From positions 4,962,501-5,026,500 of the forward strand of contig JARUPY010000534.1 in the NCBI GenBank assembly GCA_029817715.1: DNA of 64,000 nt, written 5' to 3'. Positions 44,888 through 56,837 of this stretch are shown piece by piece (positions within the stretch are counted from its first letter, which is position 1; each line of letters begins with the position of its first letter). The DNA comes from Melastoma dodecandrum (taxonomy: Eukaryota > Streptophyta > Magnoliopsida > Myrtales > Melastomataceae). The notes under the pieces were generated by a model. It did no database searches. It was not told the DNA's origin and saw nothing but the letters and a program-made list of their open reading frames with translations. The position numbers were made by a program, and so were the translations under genes.

Positions 44888-46994
44888 ATGGCAAAAAATA
44901 CCAGAAGCGGAGTTAGCCGTGACCCCCCACCCCCATTAGGTGAAGACAGCGTTCTCGCAGTCAGGCGAATGCGAACGATGTGACTCTAAGCAGTCAGGCG
45001 AATGCCAGTCAAACTGATCTCGGGACACATACTCCGTCCGAATTCATATCCAGGCTCGAATTTCACAAAGAGTTCAGTGATATGAGAAACTTGGTCGATA
45101 GACGTATTTTTGGACTAGAAAGTAACGTGGCTCAGTTCCTAGAGAAAATCAGTGCCTTAAATAGGCCAAAACCCGTTGCGAAGCCAAGTAGCTCCGTATA
45201 CCGAGATTGTTCTTTCATGGGAGATGCACGACGGGCAGAAAAAAAAATGTGTCATTTCAAATGGATGATCCCTGGGACCGCGAAAACCAGTTTGTTTCAG
45301 AGGTCAGCAACAGGGATAAGATGTCCCCTTGTAGACCGACGTCTTCGCGGTTGCCCGCGGCATGGATACAGAATGCGGTCTATGCGGTAAACCCGGTAGA
45401 TGAGTACGGTGAGGCCCAGGGTGGAACAAATAGATGTGCGCCTTCGGTTCCTACCCGTCGTCCTGGGAAGGCCCCCATGGATAAAAACTCACCAGGAGAA
45501 TCCCCAAATGCAGGAGGATTTTCTCAAGCGGAAAGTTTTTACACTAAACCCTCTGTAGACACACAGCCGCTGAGGCCTAGTGAAAGAGCGCCTTGGGCCA
45601 CCGAAAGGTGAGGTCAGGACCCTGTGCGTGAGTCAATTGGCTATCCAACCCCTCCGAATTTGAGGGAGACAATAGCTCAGGTCTTGGAACAGATGGTACC
45701 CGGAGCTGTTAGATAGGATGACCCCTGTTTTTACAGGAGCCCTTACCCGGTGTTCATTGATAGGGATTTCCCCCTGCCCAAAGGATACAGAGTACCGGAT
45801 TTCACCCGTTTCTCTGGGGAGGATGAAATGACCCCTCTAGAGCATATAGCTCGGTTCACTCATCAAATCGGGGAGGCTGCGACTAACGACTTTTGGAAAT
45901 TAAAGCTGTTCCCTAACTCCCTCACGGGCAATGCATTTACATGGTATGCTAGTCTACCCCCAGGATCAGTGGCCTCATGGGCGGAAATGCAGTATAGCTT
46001 TATGAAAGCGTTCGCTCGCCTAGATACACCATTGTCAATTTTCGAGGTTATGCGCCTGAAGCAAGCAGCCGGGGAACATCCAGGGCAGTTTCTGATGCGC
46101 CTACGAAAAGCGCTACTCTGATGTAGACCAGCAATCTCAGAAAGGGATCAACTGATGGTGGCATTAAACGCTTTGTCAATTCCCTTCAAGAAGAAACTGC
46201 AGGGAGAAAGGTTCGCTGATCTTTACGATCTCGCCAGGAGAGCGACTGAATATCACCAGTTGTTAATGGAAAAGGCCCAGTCTACGCGCACTTATCAGCT
46301 AGAGACTGTTGAGGTAGACATGGCTGAATTTGTAAAAGGAGAGGCGATGGTTTGCGAGCCTTTGGCAAGGAAGAACTCTAAGGCAAAGGCATCTCAAAAA
46401 ACGGGAGAAGTAAGAAAGTACTCTTTCGATGTAGACAAAGCGGATGCAATTTTCGACTGGCTCTACCAGCGAAAACGAATTAAACTAAAGTCGGGACATA
46501 GAACCCCTCAGACAGATAAGGAAAAATCTAGGAATTATTGTAAGTGGCATGAGTCGTTTACACATACGACCAGGGATTGTCTGTCATTCAGGAACATAAT
46601 TCAAGACCTTATAGAGGCAAAAGAATTATGCTTCCCGGAAATCGACGAGGTCACTATGGTCGATGATAGGCCTTTTGATGATGAAGTCACTATACATATG
46701 TTCGACATAAATCTTATAGAAGCCGTTACCAGTTTCTCTCTACAGGGTACGAAGGTAGCTGGAGAAACCGTGGTAGCAAATGCCCTGTTTCGTAGACTGG
46801 CAGACAAGGGGGTGATCACCTGCCCAGCTAAGGCAATCGCTGGAAACCTCTGCTGCTGGCACATGGACGATACGCATACCACCGATAGGTGCAACACTTT
46901 TAGGAAATACCTGCAAAACAACCAGGGTGACACCTGGTATGACCTGACCCCGCTGGAAGAGGTTGCGATGGGAATAAGCTCTCCAGGGGCATGA
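44888..46994 (+). pseudogene. Tat-2 gag (frameshifted)
   Basis: Begins at ATG 44888 in one frame and moves through others (44980-45390, 45207-45611, 45750-46121, 46155-46994). The gag core at 45750-46121 (VPDFTRFSGEDEMTPLEHIA, GNAFTWYASLPPGSVASW) matches Tat-1 residue by residue. An in-frame stop at 46119 precedes the rest (NALSIPFKKKLQGERFADLY, KADAIFDWLYQRKRIKLK, NYCKWHESFTHTTRDC, CCWHMDDTHTTDRC). The usual products would be capsid and nucleocapsid. Confidence 0.85.
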
Positions 46995-47295
46995 CTACCC
47001 CCGAACAATTTACAGAGGAAACTCAAGAGCCCTCCAAGTCTAGAGCGCAGACCGACAATCCGAGGAGGAAGAGGTGGTCCTCACGGTCCGGGCAGAGCAC
47101 CCGAACACCAAACCCGTGTTGTAGAGCACCCCAGGCGACATTTAGATTTTGATGACCCGTCAATCCAGCAGAGGACAAAGCAAGTGGACAATGGTCACAC
47201 TAGCGAAGCACATCCGATGGCTTTAGAAGCAAACATACCTGATAAAGCGCAGCAAGTCAACGAGGCGCAGAGGAAGCTCCAAACCGAGGTACGGA

Positions 47296-48830
47296 ATGCA
47301 CAAAGTAGATGCCCAAGCAATCCGGATGGGACCGGCAATAGCACAATTCCTAGATGAGAAAGCACTATGCCAGAAGTGCAAGTTAATAGGGCGAAACAGG
47401 ATCCTAATCACGCAGCTTTGTACGGCGTGCTGCGTAGACTACTTCCTTAAGTTCGTAGACTTGTCAGCAAATGGAGAGATCATAATCCAATCTGCCCACC
47501 CTGCGACCACAGGTAATCATGATCTCGTGCACCATTCAAAAATGCAATAGGAGGTAACGCGCACAGCCCTGGGATACGACCCAGTCGCTAGAGACTTCGT
47601 GGAGGTATGTCGAACCCCACTTGATTTTAAGAAATCAAGAATGGTCAGGGCGGTTAACCCATCGAAATTTTGGCAGAAAGCTGTTGGCAGAGCAAGTTTG
47701 CCACCACAGGCTCGGAAAAGAAGGGATATACGTTTAAACCACGTCACAAAAAGGCCTAGGCCCGCCCCATCGGAGGCAATCTCACCTATCAAGACACGCA
47801 CAAAGGAACCAAATAAGGAGGCCGAGCGCATCGAGTCTACAGATCACTCGGAGGAGCCAGGCTCAAGCTTTGATTACACCCCCTTCGGAGTGAAATCCCG
47901 AATGATGCTAATGGCACTTGCAATACCGCTACGCTGCCTATAGACTTTGCCAAAACAAAGGACGAAGAAGCTCCGAGAGGTAAACCACCTCTCTCCCGTC
48001 TTTCGCCTTACCCGCCTGGTTTCCCGCTTCATTGGCTAAGAAAGCCTTCAGACAACATGAAGCAGCATATGCACTCCTTGTATATTACTGCTATTTTCGA
48101 TGGTACTTTAATAAGTCGGGTCTTAGTAGACAACGGAGCTACTATAAACGTACTGCCTCTATCCAAGTTTAGAATGCTTGGATATAAGCTTCATGATTTG
48201 GTTAAAACCGACATCGCAGTGAGTGGTTTTAATGGCAGGAAGTCCGAATGCTTGGGAGTCTTCTCAGTACATTTGGGAGTAGGGCGACACGAGAAAGAAA
48301 TCTTTTTTTTCGTAATAGACATAACCCCCATGTTCAATGCCTTACTAGGGCGTGATTGGCTTCATAAGGCCGCCGCCATCCCGTCTACACTACATAGGGA
48401 GCTAATATTGTGGCTTGACTCTGAAATTGAGATTATGAAAGCTGATGCGTATTCCTGTAGTGACAAAGGTGTGTTGCATGCAGAAACAAGCAAGACTATC
48501 AAGGATCTGGCCCTGCATCAGCGGTATGAGTTGGGTGATCCTACGGTCGGTCCCCTTGGTCAACCCTCCGGGAAATTCGATTATATTGTAGACTATGGGA
48601 CATCGCACCCCAAGCCAGAGTCCGGCCTGATTGTTCCAACAGGATGGGGAGATGAGTTCACTGATAAGGACATAGAAGAAGTCCTGCAAGAAGTCAATTT
48701 AGGGGAGAACCCTGCTGAGGGGAGCACGAATGGCCACACAGGAGAAGGAGCCTTGGAAAGCAAGCAGAACCCTGGCGTGGAGTTGGAGCCCGACAGACTC
48801 CTCAAAGAAGGGACTTATGGACCAGAGTGA
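47296..48830 (+). pseudogene. Tat-2 protease region (frameshifted)
   Basis: Continues the gag-pro frame: CQKCKLIGRNRILITQLCTACC (47296-47550), a basic linker (47599-47943), then the aspartic protease (48057-48830) with VLVDNGATINVLP and NALLGRDWLHKA. The last reading frame ends at 48830. ATG 48817 opens the pol frame in +1, as in Tat-1. Pol stops soon after (VLRRFRVYRE) and is deleted. Confidence 0.85.
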
Positions 48831-49121
48831 AAAGGAAAATGCGGCAGTCGCTGATGTCCTCCGGCGGTTCCGAGTCTACAGGGAATGACGTCCTCACGAT
48901 CAGTCTACGTCATCTTTATCAATAAACTCAGCGGGCCTTAGAGCGCCTGATGCATGTAATAATCCCGTGTCTACCAGTCTAGGTGGTAGCGAGCATCGTG
49001 AGTCTTTATTGATCCCATGTGACCCCTTGGTCAGTATCAACTTAGGTAGCGAGTCTTCTCCTAGGAACCTTTTTATCAGCTCGTCCGTGAATAAAGAATT
49101 CTTTGAATCAATCAAGGATGT

Positions 49122-49981
49122 ACTCACACGATCCTACACACACGATCCCAACCACAACACAAAAAATCAGAAGGACATTTTAAAACAAACTCCGAGATTT
49201 TTTGAGAGAAGTTAAGATCGAGCCACGATCTGGAGGATCGTTGTGAGGACGTGTGAAGCGTGTAGGACAAGTAAGATTCAGTATAAAAGAAACAAATCCC
49301 CCTTAGGAAAAGGCACGATCAATCAGCCAAACACATATTTGTATTGCTCGTCACCCTTAGATTTTATTAGATACCTCGGCCTGGGTTATTTGGTCACTAC
49401 CTTCAACACCAGAGGGAGCAACCGTAGCTCTGGTGATCATCCTCCGCCAGCACTTCCACCGTCCCGGCGAGCAACCGTAACCGGGGCAACAACCCTCCGC
49501 CAGCACTTCCACCGTCCCGGCGAGCAACCGTAACCGGGGCAACAACCCTCCGCCAGCACTTCCACCGTCCCGGCGAGCAACCGTAACCGGGGCAACAACC
49601 CTCCGCCAGCACTTCCACCGTCCCGGCGAGCAACCGTAACCGGGGCAACAACCCTCCGCCAGCACTTCCACAGTCCCGGCGAGCAACCGTAACCGGGGCA
49701 ACAACCATCCGCCAGCACTTCTACCGTCACACAAGTCTACGGCGCAGCACACTGTAGCAAGTCTACGACGTTAGCAGCGAGTCTACGACGCCTACGTCAA
49801 CTGTTTCACCCCTCTTTTCGTTCATTTTTATGGCTGTAAGATTCTAATTTCTCTTTCGAAACTTTGAATTTGTACAGTCATATTATTTATCATTGAAATT
49901 CATCTTTCTGGCGACCACATACATTTTCCTGTGAGTCCAATTGCCAAATATTTCCGACGTGGTCCGTTTTCTACGTGAACA
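49122..49981 (+). repeat. Tat-2 3' LTR, 5'-truncated
   Basis: Starts inside the LTR at TCACACGATCC (equivalent to about 44057) and ends GTGAACA. Has six copies of the 54-bp repeat (about 49416-49734) against four in the 5' LTR, and a shorter GTCTACGACG array. Confidence 0.88.
49416..49734 (+). repeat. 54-bp tandem repeat, six copies
   Basis: Same unit as 44338-44554. The first unit is diverged, the middle ones nearly identical, which suggests recent expansion in this LTR. Confidence 0.9.
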
Positions 49982-50353
49982 CGTAACAACTCAAATTTTT
50001 ATCTATTGTGGTTCATCATCGGTGTTGTTGATTCTGTCGAGTGCCATTGACGTCTCTGTCGCTCTATTAAGGGTGAATTCCTTTAAAGGAGTTTGCCTCG
50101 ACCGCCATTGGCTCGCCATCGAGCGTCATCAAGCCTTTTTTGTTATTTTCCGTTCAAATCATGTCTATAAGTGTAACGCTATAAGTTCGATATTGTTGCA
50201 TTAAATTCGAATATTATGTTTACTTTGCGATGTACAATACCAAACGCTATAAATTTAATACATCAATATTACTTTTACTTTCACTTTACTTCAATCACAC
50301 ATCTTACTTTCAATGAGACGTCTCTCGTTCGTCCTATGATTCCCCGATAAAAA
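49982..50353 (+). repeat. 352-bp tandem duplication, right part after Tat-2
   Basis: Matches 43523-43832 (CGTAACAACTCAAATTTT, GTGTTGTTGATTCTGTCGAG, to CCCCGATAAAAA), with extra sequence near 50095-50190 absent from the left copy. Confidence 0.75.
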
Positions 50354-51045
50354 GGGTAAAATCGCAATAGCCCAAATCTTAATGGCATGTGCCGCATCGT
50401 TTCGAATCCTGCCTGCCTGATTGGAGAGGACCGAGTCGTGTTAACATCACACCTCTTTTCTTTCTACTTTACTCACTACTATCGCTTCTCACTACTTACA
50501 CGTGACATCGTACTGTCGTCTCCCTCTCTTTTTCTTACAGACACGCCCAAGAACAACAACAACAACACATTTTACTCAAACCCAAATATATCTTCCTAAG
50601 ATTTCGCTACTCCTGGGGACCGAACCGACGACATAAAAATAAAATACATTCATTCACCCGTCGCTTTTGGTTCCAACCGGTTTCTCTTGGGGGATGCCGT
50701 GTGCTCCTCTCTCTTATGAAATGATTCCATACGGCCCCCCCTACCCTATATATCAATCATACAAGGTCACACCACGACATGTCGCAATCCCCCCCCCGCC
50801 CCCCCCACCCCCACCCAACACGTGTCCGTCGCAATCTCATCGTTCCCCAAAAACTGAGAATCGTCCATCGCTTCCTTGTTTTCCGTGCTGTTCGTGAATC
50901 TTTGGATCGGGCCTTCCATCGGGTCTTTGTTTTAATTTTTGTTTTTATTCAAACATTAAACCGGCCCAACATAATATTCCCTATTTTCTCCCGCAGATCT
51001 TGCAGGATCATTGTCCGGTCTCATTTTTTTTTTTTTTTTTTGGTC
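50354..51045. other. Intergenic region, 3' side of the HAD phosphatase
   Basis: C-run near 50790-50812 and T-run near 51026-51041. No gene seen. May include the phosphatase 3' untranslated region on the minus strand. Confidence 0.4.
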
Positions 51046-52195
51046 TTAGTGAGGAACGGGGAGGGCTTGTGCTTGATGAAGTGTCCCCCGAGAGGCGCCC
51101 CCGACGATCGTCCGCAGCTTGCAGTCGGCAATGGCCGAGGCTGACGATGGTTGGTTCCGCTGGCCGCAGGATGATGTGCTCCTAGTCCTGTCCTCGTCGT
51201 CCTGGTCTAGGATGATCCTTCGAACAATCCCTAGCAGGTCCATCTCCAGGTCCTGCCCATCGGTCCACTCGTGGACCTTTGCCTTGATCAGAGGCGTGTT
51301 CTTTGACATGAGTTCCCATAGAGGGAAGTCCTTCCTTGGCATCACGAAATCGGACTCCCGGAGCCTGAGGGTGGGGCAGTAGTCGCCGGCTCCATCTCCA
51401 AGGTATATGAACCTCTTCTTATCATCAGCTAATGTGGTCGCTCGTATTCTTTCGAGGATTGAACCCTATCGTGATAAAATCGCCATAAGACCAAAACTCA
51501 GAGAAAAACAATCTAATAAGACTTTGGAATAAACAAAAATCAGGCCACCATCCAAGAGCGGACCTTGCACATGTTCGGCGGACAGAGGCCGCAGCCGTGA
51601 GGCCGTGTCGTAGAGTCATGGTAAGGCAAGATCCTCAGCCTTCCGCTTTCCTCAACGAATCCCGGGTTGGTGTTTATCTCAGAAAAAAGCTCCCTGATCC
51701 CCAGTTGTTCGAGGATGGTATCGATGAAGAACGTGTTCGCATCGCTCACGATCCTCAAATCGCACCTAAGAACCAAGACAATCATCGGCACTTCTGCTTT
51801 AACAGTGAAGAGGAGGGAGGGAAACCACTGGAATATTTACCCGAAAGCGTACGCGGCTCTGATGGCAGGAACAACCCTAGGATGGATGGGAATCCTCCTA
51901 AGGACCTTGCCGATCTGCTCAATCCCAACCCCGCTCGAGTGCATCTCTCCCATCAACTCGTCCTGCCAAGACCAAGAAAACCAACCAATTGCGCCTGACG
52001 TTTAAACGAGAACGTCAACAAAAGTATTGAAAAGAAGGAGGAAGATCATAATCCTACCATCAAGGCGTTCCAGGGGAGGGTGTGGAGGAGCTGGTCGAAC
52101 CGTGAGGTGAACCCGAGCTCGTCGACCACCCAGTTATCGCTGTCGCAGTCGATGATGGTCTTGTCGAAGTCAAAAACAGCCACGACTCCGGCCAT
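51046..52195 (-). CDS. HAD-superfamily phosphatase (PS2/PPsPase1, PHOSPHO-type)
   Basis: Minus-strand gene of four exons: 52195-52058, 51962-51841, 51765-51564 and 51465-51046, total 882 bases (293 aa). GT-AG borders keep the frame, for example F-G-C-D-L across the second junction. Exon 1 starts MAGVVAVFDFDKTIID, with the HAD nucleophile motif DFDKT, then DSDNWVVDELGF. Later motifs: LRIVSDANTFFID (motif II S), then CPPNMCK, and KKRFIYLGDGAGDYCP (motif III/IV region). This matches the plant family annotated as inorganic pyrophosphatase / phosphoethanolamine-phosphocholine phosphatase, cytosolic enzymes often induced by phosphate starvation. Substrate cannot be fixed from sequence. An upstream Met in frame at 52264 is less likely because the family starts at DFD within a few residues. 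Confidence 0.92.
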
Positions 52196-52286
52196 GGCGA
52201 CAATGAAACAAGTCCCTCCTCTCAGATCAGAAGAATCTCGTGGTTTATTTCTCCCGGTGGCCAAAATATAAGGGAGGTGCTTGGGA

Positions 52287-52293
52287 TTTTATA
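52287..52293 (-). promoter_or_regulatory. Putative TATA box of the HAD phosphatase
   Basis: TATAAAA on the minus strand, about 92 bp upstream of ATG 52195, giving a plausible ~60-bp leader. Confidence 0.5.
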
Positions 52294-55200
52294 CAGGCGA
52301 AAAAATCCAAGGGATCTGATGGGACGCGGCTGGGGGGGGGCGTCCTAGGATTTCCCTACCGTCAGATGTGGTTTGACGTGGATGATCTGACGGATGGAAA
52401 GGCCGGAAGTTGATTTCCCACACTAACTTAATGTTCCCTCTTTCGAACAATTTCAGGAGGGGAACGAAGGAATATTCGATGGGTTTGATTATCTTTTTCA
52501 ATTGGGTTTGTTTTGATTTTTCATCTTGTTGTCTAATTTTGGGAATGCGTTTATTACAAGCTTTACACTATTTGGTAATCCGATGTGTTCCTTTTGGTTT
52601 AATTTAGGAATGTTCCTCACTAACATTTGGACTAGACATTACCACGTTGGTCGTGATTATGACTCCCACTCCACGAAAGACAACAGACAGCGTCGACATC
52701 ACACGATCGTTCGTTCGTTCCCGCACTTAATTTACGTCTATTAATTTACAGGACACGCTAAACTAACTATTTGTTGTCGGAAACGTAACGTGACGGGCAA
52801 GTCACATGATCTCAGCCGGAATCTAATCTCGCCCGATACAAATCATATCACAAGAAAAAAAGTCGGTCGGCCATATATAGTTTTTTTTTTATTACAATAT
52901 GTGTGACTGAGGAATCTTATGGGGTTTCTTTTTATTTCCTTTTTTAAGGCGTGACCATGATTTTCTAATTTAAACAAGTCCCAGAACATGCCTTGCTGAT
53001 CAATAATACCCTACTTCAAATCAAAAAGTAGATCCAATCCCTAATGGTTTTCATAGTATGTCCTAGGTGGTCCATAAACCCTAATAATGATTATAGTCCA
53101 TAAACCAGCATGGAACTTTGGATAGACTTAGGCCCAATATAAGGCGTTACATTGATATCATTTGCTTGGTATTGCTTTGCCCAGGAGGAAGGAGTTGTTT
53201 CGCTTGATTTCCAACAATCGCTCGAAGCTCGTCGTCCGGATAAAGAACGTGAAAGTTATTCAGGGACACACGTCCCAAAGTCACGAAGTCGGTCGGAGCA
53301 CTACGCGATGAGAAAGAAAAAATAGGTAATTCCGTAACGGTTGAGATACGACGTGAATTAATATGGGACTGTTTGTTGGGATTCGACACGACCAAGGAAT
53401 TAATTACCCACCCATCATAAAGATAAGCTCAGGCAACAAATTTTGTATAATATGTCTTTTCGTAGAGAGAGTAATACATGAGAAACAAATAATTTCTTTA
53501 TCCTTTACTTTAAACTCAGGTGTAAAACCCGACTTCGTTTTCTTTCAAAGGTCCTTTTACTAAGACTCGTTGTATTCTATCCATATGTTTATGTAACAAG
53601 GGTAAATAGTTATCCTTTTTCTTTTATTGAAACTTGTTACTTTCTGTAACAAGCGATTCTTTCAACGACGAAGTTTGGTAATTCTTTTGAAATAAATATG
53701 TATCTTATTTCCGGCGAGGGTGAAGATTTATACTTTTTTGGTTAAAACTCTTATTTTTGTTGATTTTTTACTAACAAATTCAGTTGGCGGCCAAGCTGAA
53801 GATCATAACCCATGTTCGTTTTCCAGATATTTGACTTTGCTAGTAAACTCTTGTTACATATTGTATTAAAACTTTTAAATATCATCACGCCTATTTTGTA
53901 TTAATGCTATATGTGTTGTGTATGATGGAATAATGCATATACTCTGATCATGGAGTTGTATGTTACGTTCGAGCGTCGTATCCACCCCCCCACACACACA
54001 CACCCCACGTGACAGCGAAATGACACCAAGAAGTGAAAAATAAGGGAGGAGATCCCACTTTGGTCCAAACCAATCATGACTTCCGGACGATTGGTGGGGA
54101 CGCGTCCCACTGACATGAACTGGGGAGGGGGGGGGGGGGGGGGGGCCCGTGAGGGCCCAAATGATTTGATAATTCGCAATAATCAACGGTCCATCTAGAA
54201 TTAGGATAAGCCGTCCGTTGTGGATTTGATTTTGGACCGACTATGAACACGTAGCGGTTTTCCCCCGGGGCTTCAATCTCCATTAACTTTCTTGTGGTGG
54301 TTTAGGTAGACCAGGTGACGTGGCAATTTGTCCGAAAACAGTTCCCAAAATTATGTTTCTTTTCCCTTTCATATATATTTTTTTTCCTTTCTAAATTTTA
54401 GCAAGTAGTACTTAGCCACGTGCAAAATCCCAAATTTAGAACAACTGTTCAGGGAATTCACCAAAGAAATTCAAAGTTGGACTGCATTTAAGGTATAAAT
54501 GTTAGAAGAAGTGGAAAGCAACGAATACGAACGTGATATGTGATTCATTCGTTTTGGTACTAATAATACCATTCGAAGACAAGGAATTATTATTGTACGT
54601 GGGATATCTTCCCTCCTCCGAATGAAGTCCGAGTGCATTTTTTAATTAATTAATTAAGTGAACACTTTTTTTAGTTTTTGTATTGATCTCTACGCCCCGA
54701 TAATGTCCAGGCTTAAAAAGAATTATTAAAAACACAGTTCGAGTTGGGGAGTTTCACAACAACATGGGGGTATAAAGGCTAAGCGAAAGCAAAAGCAAAA
54801 GCTATTATTTTATTTATTTATTTATGTTTCTAACTTCGATAACAAAATACCAAGTGAGTCAATCGGAGAGATGACCACCGCATTCCACCAATCAAATAAT
54901 TATTCTTCCTCCCTCGACTAGGTGTGCAGGTTTCGGATGGGTAGGTTCCAAATGTGGAATCTGAAACCTACCATGTGATGGCCGTTTCTTTATTTTTAAA
55001 ATCTAAAACTGATCACGTGGCTTAAAGAACTACTAAAAAACTAACATGCCGATTTTGATACTGGTTCTGGTACCATATCCACACTTTAGCATCAAATTCA
55101 TCCTATGACCCAACCCCCCACTTTACTCACCGGTGGAAAGGACTCCTCCTCCTACCCCCGATCGGAGCACCACCGCCACCACCCCAACGACGAAGGCGAT

Positions 55201-56233
55201 GACGGACGACTACTGATAAGACGGGGAAAGCCAGAAAAAAAAAACCAAAACCCCAACAAGTTCATAAAACCAGCCCAGAAAGAAAAAAAGAAAGAGGAGG
55301 AGGAGAACTATGATCATTAATTTCTTTTTTTCTTCTTTTTAATTTCTTATTCAGATGAAGGGAAGGGGACATTTCGTTTGGTGTCCGTAGCCTCATCCCT
55401 CTTCCTCTTGCATAATTTCTTTCTCTTTTTCTTTTTAATATTTTTGTCGGAAGAAATAAATGGAGGGGGCGTTTCGTTTGGTGTCCGTTCATCTCTCTTC
55501 CTCCTGGATGATTTCTTTTTCTTTTTAATTTTTTTAGTCAGATGAAATGAACGGAGGGAGGGCATTTCATTTGGTGTCCTTCGCCTCGTCCCTCTTCCTC
55601 TTGGAGACCCGGTTCCTCGGGACCCGGGACAAGTGTTGGGTAAAATTTAGATTAGGTTTTCGGTTCTCCGGGTTGGTTCCGAGGGGAGATCCTGGAACCC
55701 CAATCTATTCGAGGATCTATACTGGCACCGACCATATGATACCGGTTTCGACCGGTTCCTGATTTAACTCGGAACCTATGTTTACCCCTACTCTCTCGAC
55801 CCCATACAAACTCAATTTTCAGACGAGGTTTGTCCGTCGTTAGTCTAGAAACAATTTTCTCAAATACCATAACAAGGTTTTAGCCACTTTAGTTAAAAAA
55901 ATAACTGCATCGACTACCTTCTTAAATTTTTTAGATATTTTATTTTAATTTTATTTATCCATTTATTTTAACCATCAAAGTATAGCGAATTACAAAGTAT
56001 TCATATTGCGAATTAAGAACAAATAATTCATAAATTTTAAAAAATTTTAAACTAACCATGCTAGTAACACCAATCGTTGTGTAATTAACAAGAAGAAGAA
56101 AATTTCGACTACAAAAAAAGAAAAACAAGAAGAAGAAAATTTCGGGCATGAAAAAGGAAAAACCTTCCGTCATGTCTGTGTCTCTCTCTGGCGTCGTTTT
56201 CTCTTCTCGCCATGATTTTCATCGTTCCCTTCT
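52294..56233. other. Intergenic region with simple repeats
   Basis: No gene recognised. G-runs at about 54124-54144, CA repeats near 53990, a GGAACC/GGTTCC-rich stretch at 55600-55770 (possible transposon end), and the tandem repeat at 55350-55610. Confidence 0.5.
55350..55610 (+). repeat. ~90-105-bp tandem repeat, three copies
   Basis: Three units each carrying TTTCGTTTGGTGTCC (or TTTCATTTGGTGTCC) and TCTCTTCCTC, separated by T-rich TTTCTTTTTCTTTTTAAT runs. Non-coding. Confidence 0.7.
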
Positions 56234-56837
56234 TTGCTTTTTAGTTATTCCTATTTCCCTTTTACGATCGGCTTGGTTTTGACACTATTCGACCAGAGTC
56301 GATTCATTCCCAGCCCAAACCCCGTTTTTCATCTCCTCTTTCCCCATTTTCGTCCCCCCCATCCGAGACGAACGAACTCACAAACACCCACACACAAACC
56401 CCCCCCACGGAGGAAAGGAAAAGGGAAACTAAAAGGAAACCAAATTAAAAAAAATGGGAAAAGAATTGCAAACACCCAATTCGGTTCTCAGTCCTTTGTT
56501 GTTTTGGGGGTGAAAGATTGGTTTTTGTCTCGTGGGTTTTTGTCCTTTTTTTCACTCTCAATCGGACGCCTTCGCTCGACCCACAGCCCCTAAATCGAGG
56601 GATTTGCTTTTGTCCCCACCCGTGAATGTTCGAATCTGTTGTGGGTCTGATGCTCTTGATGCAGCGATTGTTGTTGTTGTTGTTGTTTGTATCGGGTATG
56701 CGGTGATTCTTTTTGTGTGTTTCTTTCTGGAGGCGTTAGGAGGGATGATCTCGTGACCCGATTGATTTTCCTTTGCGGTTGATTGGCTGGGTTGTACATC
56801 CCGAGTTTGGGGCTCTTAGGAAGGGTTGAGGGTGGAA
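56234..56837 (+). promoter_or_regulatory. PP2A B55 promoter / 5' leader
   Basis: Pyrimidine-rich sequence and a (GTT)n run near 56668-56687 precede ATG 56838. No clear TATA box. A short frame at 56234-56593 shows no domain and is taken as leader sequence. Confidence 0.4.

Larger units (their letters stand above)
43880..49981 (+). mobile_element. Tat-2: deleted Tat-lineage gypsy element (gag-pro only)
   Basis: LTRs share the start TGTTGACA, the primer-site context and the end GTGAACA with Tat-1. A weak target duplication (CAGAA/CGTAA) flanks it. The internal region encodes gag and protease closely parallel to Tat-1. At about 49121 the sequence jumps from just before the RT domain (FESIKDVL) into the middle of the 3' LTR, so RT, RNase H, integrase, any antisense gene, the polypurine tract and the start of the 3' LTR are gone. 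GTCTAC/GTAGAC is abundant throughout. Confidence 0.9.

Noticed and set aside
54120..54146. G-run as a functional quadruplex
   Set aside because: Homopolymer runs are common assembly-prone tracts; no promoter or gene context supports a role.
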